Source: DATEMK01 sp035275625 (lineage in GTDB: Bacteria; Bacteroidota; Bacteroidia; AKYH767-A; OLB10). Taken from it: 6,053 nucleotides of DNA. The position numbers and the translations under genes were made by a program. The DNA lies in contig DATEMK010000410.1 in NCBI GenBank assembly GCA_035275625.1, positions 1 to 6,053 on the forward strand, in the 5' to 3' direction. Within the stretch, counting starts at the first letter, position 1; every line of letters starts with the position of its first letter. Under the pieces are notes generated by a model. The model searched no databases. It was not told the DNA's origin and saw only the letters and a list, made by a program, of their open reading frames with translations. Positions 1 through 6,018 of the stretch are shown piece by piece.

Positions 1-253
1 AACATTTCAAAAAAAAAATATTACACGCTTCTCTTTAAAAATCTAAGGAATACGGTGTTCGGAGAAAAACATGCCAGCCTACCATAGTTGGCTGATGTTT
101 AAAGCATAACACGGGTTCAGCAGCGGATTTTTCAATATTTCTTTTGATTTTTTTCTTACATGAATTTCCGAAAGCCGCAAAATTTACTGGCTTCCAATTT
201 GAAAAGCTGGCTGGTGAACACAAATTAAAAAGAATTGCATACTAAAAAATTGT
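1..253. other. Non-coding leader upstream of gene 1
   Basis: No gene is supported here. The stretch is AT-rich and ends in an A-rich tract directly before the ATG at 254, which is the usual look of a Bacteroidota translation start without a Shine-Dalgarno sequence. I searched by eye for the Bacteroidota promoter pattern (TTG, about 19 bases, TAnnTTTG) and found no convincing match, so the promoter of gene 1 is not placed. Two tiny + strand ORFs occur: 71-109 (12 codons, beginning MPAYHSW) and 160-228 (22 codons, beginning MNFRKPQ). Neither has supporting features. A 62-codon minus-strand ORF at 35-223 has no recognisable domain and is most likely chance. An imperfect hairpin lies at 67-100. 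Confidence 0.6.
67..100. repeat. Imperfect hairpin in the gene 1 leader
   Basis: AAACAT-GC-CAGCC (67-79) pairs with GGCTGATGTTT (90-100). This gives 11 base pairs interrupted by a two-base bulge (GC, 73-74) around a 10-base loop. No T-run follows on the + strand, so it is not a typical intrinsic terminator. It could be a leader RNA structure, the end of a transcript from outside the window, or chance. No known riboswitch or RNA family was recognised. Confidence 0.35.
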
Positions 254-1774
254 ATGAAAACTAAATTGAAAATTCTGATGATACTGTTTATTTTTAAATC
301 TATCACGGTCTCCGCCCAGGATGATGCCACGAATACTGGCGTTATGTTTATCAGCAATGCAACCATCGTTGCGGCTGAAGGCTCGTTTACCACAACATCC
401 TCAGGAAGCACAGAAAACGGTGGTGATTTTTACTTAAAAGGTCACTGGACGAATGACGGCACATACATTACAAGCACAGGAAAAATAACATTCTGGGGGT
501 CCAATGCACAGACGATTAACGGAACTGTCAGCACCGTATTTTATGATGCGGAAGAAGACAAGCCATCTAACGGTGTGTCGCTTAATGTATATACGGGTGT
601 AGCCAATACACTTACCTTAACAAACGGGGAGTTTGATCTCAACTCGCAAAAACTTACTATAAGCAACAGCGATGCTGCCGGTATCGGTTATACGAACGGT
701 TATTTGCTTTCTGAAAAAACAGATAATTCTTCCAGGTTGCAGTGGAATATCAGGAGCGTCACAGGCGCCCACGTCATTCCCTTTGGCAAATCGGCTTCTA
801 TGATCATCCCACTTACCCTGGACTTAACATCAGGGGATGTCGGTGATGTTACCACATCCACCTACAGTACATCTGCGGCAAATACACCCTACCCAACAGC
901 CCCTGTGACTGTCTTAAATGTAAACGGACCTGACGGGTTTGATAACAGCGCATCCATGGTGGACCGTTTTTGGGAAATAGACAGAACAGGTGAAGACGGA
1001 ACATTTACTGTAACTTTTACTTATGATGACCTGGAAAAACCTGCTAACGGGGAAATTAATCTTGAGGCAGAGAGATATAATTCTTCACTGTCCCAATGGG
1101 ATGCTGCTGTTCCCTTCCAGGCTTCAGACGCTGTTGTAAATACCGTTACAGCGCCAGGTGTTACAACTTTCGGTCCTTATGTATTAACACAAAGTGCTCA
1201 GCCGCTCCCGGTCGAATTGCTTGCTTTTAATGCTCTACCGACTAAACAAAAGCAGGTAAATTTAATATGGGTAACAGCAAGCGAAGAAAACAGTGATTTT
1301 TTTACCATAGAAAGATCGCGGGATAATAAAAAGTTTGAAGCCGTTACGCACGTAAAAGCAGCCGGCTATAGTACGTCAACTTTAAACTATAAAACTCCTG
1401 ATAAAAATCCTTATGACGGAGTATCATACTACAGGCTTAAACAGGTTAATTTTAACGGAAGTTTTTTTTATTCCGAGGTTAAAAAAGTAAATTTTAACGA
1501 AAGTGATTTTAATACTATTTCTGTTTTTCCCAATCCCGCAATTTCATCCGCCACCATTTATTTTAATAATACTGAAGGCCTGAACGAAAAATTAAATGTG
1601 GATATATATGACGCGGTCGGAAAATTAATACTGTCAAAAGATTTGACAACAACAGGTTTAATGAATAAAGATATGATAGTAGTTGAGAGAAATAATATGG
1701 CGGCAGGTCTTTATTCAGTTAAAATACTAAATGATTCACAGCTCCTGTACGCAGGAAGAATTATTTTTAAATAA
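254..1774 (+). CDS. T9SS type A sorting domain-containing surface protein
   Basis: This 506-residue secreted protein of unknown specific role has a complete start-to-stop frame. Residues 1-21 form a Sec signal peptide (basic KTKLK, hydrophobic ILMILFIF, then VSA|Q). Residues of about 40-215 are Thr/Ser/Asn-rich beta-structure of the kind common in bacteroidetal surface proteins, including SNAQTING (83-90), LTLTNGEFDLNSQKL (120-134) and VIPFGK (174-179). An RFWEID segment lies at 238-243. From 316 the QPLPVELLAF to YYRLKQ (392-397) stretch is the FN3-like domain that often precedes a sorting domain. Residues of about 424-506 (VFPNPA, IYDAVGKLI, AAGLYSVKI, closing RIIFK) are a type A T9SS C-terminal domain, which directs export across the outer membrane and is normally cleaved or replaced by an LPS anchor. 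No catalytic motif is visible. The 3' third is clearly more AT-rich than the 5' part. Gene 2 starts 33 bp downstream, so co-transcription is likely. The domain calls are firm. An adhesin or structural role is inference. Confidence 0.93.
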   Translation: MKTKLKILMILFIFKSITVSAQDDATNTGVMFISNATIVAAEGSFTTTSSGSTENGGDFYLKGHWTNDGTYITSTGKITFWGSNAQTINGTVSTVFYDAEEDKPSNGVSLNVYTGVANTLTLTNGEFDLNSQKLTISNSDAAGIGYTNGYLLSEKTDNSSRLQWNIRSVTGAHVIPFGKSASMIIPLTLDLTSGDVGDVTTSTYSTSAANTPYPTAPVTVLNVNGPDGFDNSASMVDRFWEIDRTGEDGTFTVTFTYDDLEKPANGEINLEAERYNSSLSQWDAAVPFQASDAVVNTVTAPGVTTFGPYVLTQSAQPLPVELLAFNALPTKQKQVNLIWVTASEENSDFFTIERSRDNKKFEAVTHVKAAGYSTSTLNYKTPDKNPYDGVSYYRLKQVNFNGSFFYSEVKKVNFNESDFNTISVFPNPAISSATIYFNNTEGLNEKLNVDIYDAVGKLILSKDLTTTGLMNKDMIVVERNNMAAGLYSVKILNDSQLLYAGRIIFK

Positions 1775-1807
1775 AGAATACAGCAACACTATTTTAAATA
1801 CAAGAAT

Positions 1808-3472
1808 ATGAAACGATCATTACTAAGATGTCTCCCGCTGATTTCGCTGCTGGTTTTAAGCAGCGAACTAAAAGCACAGGTTGGCGTAGGCACCACTTCG
1901 CCTCATGCCTCTTCCATTCTCGATTTAACATCAACAACCAAAGGAATGCTTGTTCCCAGGTTGACGGCAGCTGAAAAAATGAGTGTAAGTTCACCTGCCA
2001 CGGGATTGCTTATTTACCAGACGGATGATGCATACGGTTTTTGGTACTTTGACGGTACCAACTGGATTCCTTTTCTCACTCCCGAAGCGGGTTGGTTAAC
2101 AACGGGAAACAGCGGAACTGTTGACGGCACTCACTTTTTGGGCACGCTTGATGATGTTCCTTTATATTTCCGTGTAAATAATACTATGTCGGGGCGGGTT
2201 TCAGCTTCTGATCTTAATACGTATTTTGGTTACAATGCCGGAACCGGCAACTCCTGGAACGGAAGCACCTTTGTGGGTTACCGCGCAGGACAATCAAATA
2301 CAACTGGTTCAGGTAATTCAGCATTCGGTGTATCTGCATTAAGGGATAACACTACGGGAACTAATAATACAGCTATAGGGAGCACAAGCATGCTGGTTAA
2401 TTCTACCGGGTTTGATAACACCGGGATGGGAGAAAATACACTGTATTCCAATACAACCGGTGCTCAAAATACGGCAACGGGGTCAAACTCTCTATATTCT
2501 AACACCTCGGGAAACGGTAATTCTTCTCTTGGACAAAATTCATTGTACTATAATACGACAGGTAATTATAATTCTGCTGTAGGCGTAAACAGCCTTCGGC
2601 TCAGCACAACCGGCTTAAGAAATGTTTCAATGGGTTATAACTCCTTAAATGCCAATACTACAGGAAGCAATAATACAGCAGCCGGTTATACTGCCGGAAG
2701 CACTAATACCACCGGGAGCAATAATACATTTATAGGAAGCAATGCCGATGCCTCTGCTGTTGCCCTCAGTAATGCCACAGCCATCGGGTACAATGCTGTG
2801 GTGGGCGCAAGCAATTGCCTGGTCCTCGGAGGATCGGGCGCCAATTTAGTTAAAGTAGGTATGGGAGTTTCTTCCCCGACTAACACTTTAAGTTTTGACG
2901 GAACGGCAGCACGCACTGTTTGGATGGAAAGAAATACAACCGCAGCCACGGCAGGCTTTAGCCTGACTGTACAATCAGGAGGCGCTTATAATACAGGCAC
3001 GAACCTGAATGGCGGGGATTTGAATTTATCTTCCGGTACAGCTACAGGAACCGGTTCATCTAATATTTATTTTAAAGCAGCAACGGCCGGTGCTTCGGGA
3101 GCTGCTGATAATGTTCCTGCAACTAAAATGACTATTCTGGGAAGCGGAAATGTAGGCGTAGGAACAACAGGTCCGACTTCTACTTTCCAGGTAACTGGTT
3201 CAGTAGCATTTTCTGTTCGGACACAATCGGGAGCCACCACTCTTGCTGCCACGGATCATTGCGTAATAAATACAGGCGCTGCTGCCACATGGACTTTACC
3301 GGCAGCTAATACCTGTGCCGGCAGAGTTTACATCATCACTAACCATGGTACAGGTTCTATCACTACATCAGTTGCATACAGGACTGCAAATGGAACTACT
3401 TCAACGACAGTTGCTGTTGCTACGTCAGTGCAGATAATTTCTGACGGAACTGAATGGAGAAGAATTAATTAA
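1808..3472 (+). CDS. Secreted fibre-like protein with nine 17-residue YadA-head-type repeats
   Basis: This 554-residue protein is probably an elongated, possibly trimeric surface fibre or adhesin. Residues 1-23 form a Sec signal peptide (MKRSLLR, hydrophobic core, LKA|Q). Cys8 is not in a lipobox, so it is not a lipoprotein. The mature N-terminus (QVGVGTTSPHASSILDL, then KGMLVPRLTAAEK, GLLIYQTDD, FWYFDGTNW) is a module common at the start of bacteroidetal tail-fibre-like proteins. Residues 108-147 lead into the head repeats at 164-316 (nine units of NTTGxxNxAxGxxSLxx), flanked by degenerate copies at 148-163 and about 319-335. LVLGG (338-342) closes the repeat region. VGxGxxxP motifs recur at 25-32, 350-357 and 449-456. 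Residues of about 380-445 (GGDLNLSSGTATGTGSSN) also look fibre-like. A C-terminal beta domain (about 465-554; Cys485 and Cys503) ends in EWRRIN. There is no T9SS sorting domain, endosialidase-type chaperone or YadA membrane anchor, so how it reaches or stays on the surface is open. It probably forms an operon with gene 1. Confidence 0.92.
   Translation: MKRSLLRCLPLISLLVLSSELKAQVGVGTTSPHASSILDLTSTTKGMLVPRLTAAEKMSVSSPATGLLIYQTDDAYGFWYFDGTNWIPFLTPEAGWLTTGNSGTVDGTHFLGTLDDVPLYFRVNNTMSGRVSASDLNTYFGYNAGTGNSWNGSTFVGYRAGQSNTTGSGNSAFGVSALRDNTTGTNNTAIGSTSMLVNSTGFDNTGMGENTLYSNTTGAQNTATGSNSLYSNTSGNGNSSLGQNSLYYNTTGNYNSAVGVNSLRLSTTGLRNVSMGYNSLNANTTGSNNTAAGYTAGSTNTTGSNNTFIGSNADASAVALSNATAIGYNAVVGASNCLVLGGSGANLVKVGMGVSSPTNTLSFDGTAARTVWMERNTTAATAGFSLTVQSGGAYNTGTNLNGGDLNLSSGTATGTGSSNIYFKAATAGASGAADNVPATKMTILGSGNVGVGTTGPTSTFQVTGSVAFSVRTQSGATTLAATDHCVINTGAAATWTLPAANTCAGRVYIITNHGTGSITTSVAYRTANGTTSTTVAVATSVQIISDGTEWRRIN
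2297..2755 (+). repeat. Nine tandem 51-bp (17-codon) repeats within gene 2
   Basis: Nine exact-length, in-frame units without insertions or deletions encode residues 164-316 of gene 2. The consensus is N-T-T-G-x-x-N-x-A-x-G-x-x-S-L-x-x. Units begin at 2297, 2348, 2399, 2450, 2501, 2552, 2603, 2654 and 2705. Asn1 (Ser in unit 7), the Thr/Ser at positions 2-3, Gly4, Asn7 and Gly11 are nearly invariant, while the last two residues vary. The DNA copies differ widely at third positions, so this is an old array kept by protein-level selection rather than a recent expansion or slippage array. The pattern resembles left-handed beta-roll head repeats of YadA-like trimeric adhesins, but with a longer period than the roughly 14 residues known for YadA. 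Confidence 0.9.
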
Positions 3473-3484
3473 TACGATGTTTTT

Positions 3485-3521
3485 AAATATTCCAAATTTT
3501 AGAATTTGGAATATTTGTTTA
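3485..3521 (+). terminator. Terminator-like hairpin after gene 2
   Basis: AAATATTCCAAATT (3485-3498) and AATTTGGAATATTT (3503-3516) are a perfect 14-bp inverted repeat with a TTAG loop, followed by GTTTA. It begins 12 bp after the stop codon of gene 2. The stem is AT-rich with only two GC pairs and the trailing T-run is short and interrupted, so termination efficiency is uncertain. Its position makes it the likely end of the gene 1-gene 2 transcript. Confidence 0.7.
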
Positions 3522-3638
3522 ACCGCCAACTCCAAAGCATCTTTCTTTATAACCTCTGTGCATTAAGGCATCCGGGTTGTTTTTATAATAACATCATTTT
3601 TTAATTCCCTGTCCATTTAATCTTACTAATAATTATAG

Positions 3639-3670
3639 AAAATCACTTTTTTTAAGTGATTTTAATTTTT
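3639..3670 (+). terminator. Second terminator-like hairpin downstream of gene 2
   Basis: AAAATCACTT (3639-3648) pairs perfectly with AAGTGATTTT (3654-3663) around a TTTTT loop. AATTTTT follows on the + strand, while the minus-strand side is not T-rich. It may be a back-up terminator for the gene 2 transcript or the end of an unrecognised short RNA. With ten mostly A-T pairs in AT-rich DNA, chance is not excluded. Confidence 0.4.
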
Positions 3671-3795
3671 CATCGTTTCATTTAAGTAGGACCTGATGAC
3701 TTACAGTTAGCGTCTCACTCTTTTCTGTATTCTGCAAATACAATATAATATTATGTGCTCACTTTAATTTAGTATTAACAGTGATTTCAGGCACG

Positions 3796-3813
3796 ATAAT
3801 AATAATAATAATA
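3796..3813. repeat. (ATA)6 trinucleotide microsatellite
   Basis: There are six uninterrupted ATA units, about 240 bp upstream of the start of gene 3. Such runs can change length by slippage. It lies far from any recognised promoter element, so a phase-variation role is only a possibility. In DNA this AT-rich, it may be neutral. Confidence 0.8.
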
Positions 3814-3826
3814 TAATTAATTAAAT

Positions 3827-3864
3827 CGTAAATTGTAATAAATCATAGTTCGGTGTAATTTACG
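3827..3864. repeat. Inverted repeat CGTAAATT...AATTTACG upstream of gene 3
   Basis: The arms 3827-3834 and 3857-3864 match perfectly over 8 bp. As RNA the stem can extend to 11 pairs with two G-U pairs and an A-U pair, leaving a 16-base loop (3838-3853). It could be a protein-binding palindrome or a leader structure of the gene 3 transcript. No family was recognised and no T-run follows, so it is not a terminator. Confidence 0.35.
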
Positions 3865-4053
3865 TCTAAAACAAATATAACTATAATCAATATATGCACA
3901 AAAAACATAAAATTGCTTCGTTAATGTCGAAAGATATAATACATTAGTATGAATTTATAATTGTGTAAGATATAAAATGTTTAGAAAAGTATTAGTGGCA
4001 CGCTTGGTTCACAAATTGCAAACTCTATTGAAAATTAAAGAAACAAAAATAAA

Positions 4054-5958
4054 ATGAATACACAATTACAATTAAATGAGAATTCTTCAATCAGCAGATC
4101 GAACAATCTCCGTCAGGTACCAGTTACGAAAATACTGCTCCTTATTTTGTTAGCAATTATGAATGGCATAACTGTTTATGCACAACCTGCTGCGCCAACT
4201 TCTGTAACAGCAACTCCGACTGCGGTTTGTCCCGCATCCCCGTTTGCAGCTTTAAAGGCTACTTCGCCCGGCAACAGTATAAAATGGTATGTACAGCCGA
4301 CCGGTGGCACCAGTATCGGAACCAGCTCAAGCGGTGCAAACTTCAATGTTACGGTAAGCGCTGCCACAACTTATTATGCTGAATCTGTTACTACATCCGG
4401 CATTACCAGTACCTCGCGTACTTCCGTTTCGGTATCCGTCAATACAGTTCCTGAAATAACTTCCTTGCCTTCTGATATTACACAGAATAATTCTACAGGA
4501 ATGTGCGGAGCAGCAGTTACGTATTCTGATGCAACAGCTTCCGGTATTCCGGCTCCTGTAATCAGCTATTCACAAAGCTCCGGCTCTAATTATGATGTCG
4601 GTTCAAACACCGTTATAGTAGCTGCATCAAACGTTTGCGCTACGACTTCTTTATCTTTTGATATTACAGTAGCTGATATTGAAAATCCGGCAGCTGTTGC
4701 TCCTCCCTATGTTGAAGTAACAGCGCCTGCGGGAGCCGGATCCATTACCGGGGTTGATTTAGGAACCCCTATCGCCACTGATAATTGTGGTGTGGCAAGC
4801 ATAGCTAATGATGCCCCATCAGTTTTTTATGGCGGAACAACAACCGTAACATGGACCATAACTGACTATCATGGTAACACAGCCGTTGCCACACAGGCAG
4901 TAACAGTAACGCTAAATAATACAGCTCCCCAGATTACAGAATTCACCTCTTCAACAAATTCTAATATCCTGGCTGCAGGAAGCTCTACTTCACTTACTGT
5001 AAACTTTACAGACGAAGCACTTGGCGGTCCGTACACAGTTGAATTTGACTGGAAAGACGGAACTGCTAATACTATTTTGACCAATGTTTCAGCCAGCAGC
5101 GCTTCTGCTTCTCATACCTATTCTTTGTCAGGTGTGTATGAACCCACTGTAACGGTCACAGACGGAGTGTCAGCCTCTTCTGTTTCAAGCTTTCAATATC
5201 TCAGCGTGTATGTTACAGGAAATGACTTTACAACTGCCGGTGGTTATTTCTATCCCCCTGCAGGCTCATTAATTTCAAACCCTAATGCTTCAGGCAAAGC
5301 GAATATGGGTAATAACTGCAAGCCTAAAAGCAGCGGAGGTTTCCAGGGTCAATTGGAATTCAATTTCCAGGAAGGTAACTTTAACTTCAAGTCGGGTACA
5401 CCGACCAATTGGGATTATTTAAGCATTGCGCAATGTTATTTTGCAATATTCAGAGGTTCAGGCACTGTAAACGGAACCGGCAACTATGGAGTATTAGTTG
5501 CGCAGACAGATAAAGACAGGAATCCTTCAAATGCCAATCATATCAGGATAAAAATCTGGAATAAAAATGCCGGTAACGCAGTAGTGTTTGACACGCAGCC
5601 GGGAGATCCTGATAATGCATTACCGGTGACACCCATGGGAAATGGCACCATTAAAATTCATACTTCTAATAGTTGTATTGCTAAAACAGAAGGACAGTCA
5701 GATGATATGGGAACGTTTGAAGCTTCAATATATCCGAACCCGTTCGCGTCTGACTTTACAATAAAGTTCAATAGCGCTAATACTCAAAATATCGGGGTTT
5801 CAATTTATGATGTAGCCGGTAAAATGGTTCAGAATTTTTCTGAAATTGATTCAAACGCTTCAGTAAAGGTTCAAAGTGATTTAGCTCCAGGCATTTATTT
5901 CCTCCATGCTATCCAGGGAGATCAGTCGAAGGTGATGAAAATAGTAAAAGAGAAATAA
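4054..5958 (+). CDS. Multidomain T9SS cargo protein with Ig-like, HYR and PKD domains
   Basis: This 634-residue secreted surface protein is probably an adhesion or matrix protein. A polar leader of about 25 residues precedes the signal-peptide core ILLLILLAIM (27-36) and the VYA|Q site (43/44). No other usable start lies between the ATG and the core, so the long leader is kept. Residues of about 45-130 are an Ig-like domain of the CHU-associated type (IKWYVQPTGG, TTYYAES). Two HYR-like domains follow: about 132-206 (GMCGAAVTY; Cys151, Cys195) and 210-286 (DNCG at 243-246; TVTWTITDYHGNTA). A PKD domain spans about 291-385 (FDWKDG 331-336; HTYSLSGVYEPTVTVTDG 354-371). Residues of about 388-537 form a conserved post-PKD module (GKANMG, FNFKSG, GTVNGTGNYGVL, HIRIKIWN, GTIKIH). 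Residues of about 558-634 (IYPNPF, IYDVAGKMV, APGIYFLHA, MKIVKEK) are a type A T9SS sorting domain. No catalytic centre is visible, so this looks like a binding or structural protein and not an enzyme. It is transcribed alone or from its own upstream region and ends in a strong terminator. Confidence 0.93.
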   Translation: MNTQLQLNENSSISRSNNLRQVPVTKILLLILLAIMNGITVYAQPAAPTSVTATPTAVCPASPFAALKATSPGNSIKWYVQPTGGTSIGTSSSGANFNVTVSAATTYYAESVTTSGITSTSRTSVSVSVNTVPEITSLPSDITQNNSTGMCGAAVTYSDATASGIPAPVISYSQSSGSNYDVGSNTVIVAASNVCATTSLSFDITVADIENPAAVAPPYVEVTAPAGAGSITGVDLGTPIATDNCGVASIANDAPSVFYGGTTTVTWTITDYHGNTAVATQAVTVTLNNTAPQITEFTSSTNSNILAAGSSTSLTVNFTDEALGGPYTVEFDWKDGTANTILTNVSASSASASHTYSLSGVYEPTVTVTDGVSASSVSSFQYLSVYVTGNDFTTAGGYFYPPAGSLISNPNASGKANMGNNCKPKSSGGFQGQLEFNFQEGNFNFKSGTPTNWDYLSIAQCYFAIFRGSGTVNGTGNYGVLVAQTDKDRNPSNANHIRIKIWNKNAGNAVVFDTQPGDPDNALPVTPMGNGTIKIHTSNSCIAKTEGQSDDMGTFEASIYPNPFASDFTIKFNSANTQNIGVSIYDVAGKMVQNFSEIDSNASVKVQSDLAPGIYFLHAIQGDQSKVMKIVKEK

Positions 5959-5982
5959 TCACGATTTAATTAAACAAACATC

Positions 5983-6018
5983 AGGCTGACGGAGAACCCG
6001 TCAGCTTTTTTATTTTTT
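5983..6018 (+). terminator. Intrinsic terminator after gene 3
   Basis: GCTGACGG (5985-5992) and CCGTCAGC (5998-6005) form a perfect 8-bp GC-rich stem with an AGAAC loop, extendable by a G-U and an A-T pair. TTTTT, A and TTTTTT follow. It begins about 25 bp after the stop of gene 3 and is the clearest rho-independent terminator in the window. Confidence 0.9.

Larger units (their letters stand above)
3473..4053. other. Long AT-rich intergenic region between genes 2 and 3
   Basis: This 581-bp spacer is about 26% GC by hand count over 3541-4020, well below the flanking coding DNA. It holds a terminator-like hairpin at 3485-3521, a second hairpin at 3639-3670, an (ATA)6 microsatellite at 3796-3813 and an inverted repeat at 3827-3864. 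A 26-codon ORF at 3977-4057 overlaps the start of gene 3 by four bases (ATGA). A 16-codon ORF at 3894-3947 has nothing to support it. No tRNA, rRNA or recognised ncRNA was seen. The promoter of gene 3 should lie in the second half. TTG at 3913-3915 followed 19 bases later by TATAAT (3935-3940) is the nearest candidate, but it does not match the Bacteroidota TAnnTTTG element. Confidence 0.6.

Noticed and set aside
35..223. 62-codon minus-strand ORF upstream of gene 1
   Set aside because: No signal, domain or plausible start context. It overlaps the likely regulatory region of gene 1 and looks like chance.
2297..2755. CRISPR array or recent tandem duplication
   Set aside because: The 51-bp units are in-frame coding repeats without alternating repeat and spacer structure, and their DNA is too diverged for recent duplication.
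2686..2949. Minus-strand ORF of 87 codons opposite the repeat region
   Set aside because: It is an antisense shadow of the Asn/Thr/Gly-rich repeats of gene 2, with no independent features. The other antisense ORFs at 1794-1994, 3067-3252, 4176-4367 and 4869-5084 are rejected for the same reason.
1808..3472. Prophage origin of gene 2
   Set aside because: The fibre-like motifs suggested a phage tail fibre, but the gene has a Sec signal peptide and no phage structural, lysis or integration genes are nearby.
3913..3940. Possible promoter TTG-19 bases-TATAAT for gene 3
   Set aside because: The spacing fits, but the downstream element does not match the Bacteroidota TAnnTTTG consensus, and TATAAT-like words are frequent in DNA this AT-rich.
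3894..3947. 16-codon + strand ORF in the spacer
   Set aside because: Too short, AT-driven, with no ribosome-binding signal and no link to a gene start.
210..4020. Shared leader motif CACAAATT before genes 1 (219-226) and 3 (4010-4017)
   Set aside because: Eight bases at different distances from the two starts (27 and 36 bp) in AT-rich DNA, so not distinguishable from chance.
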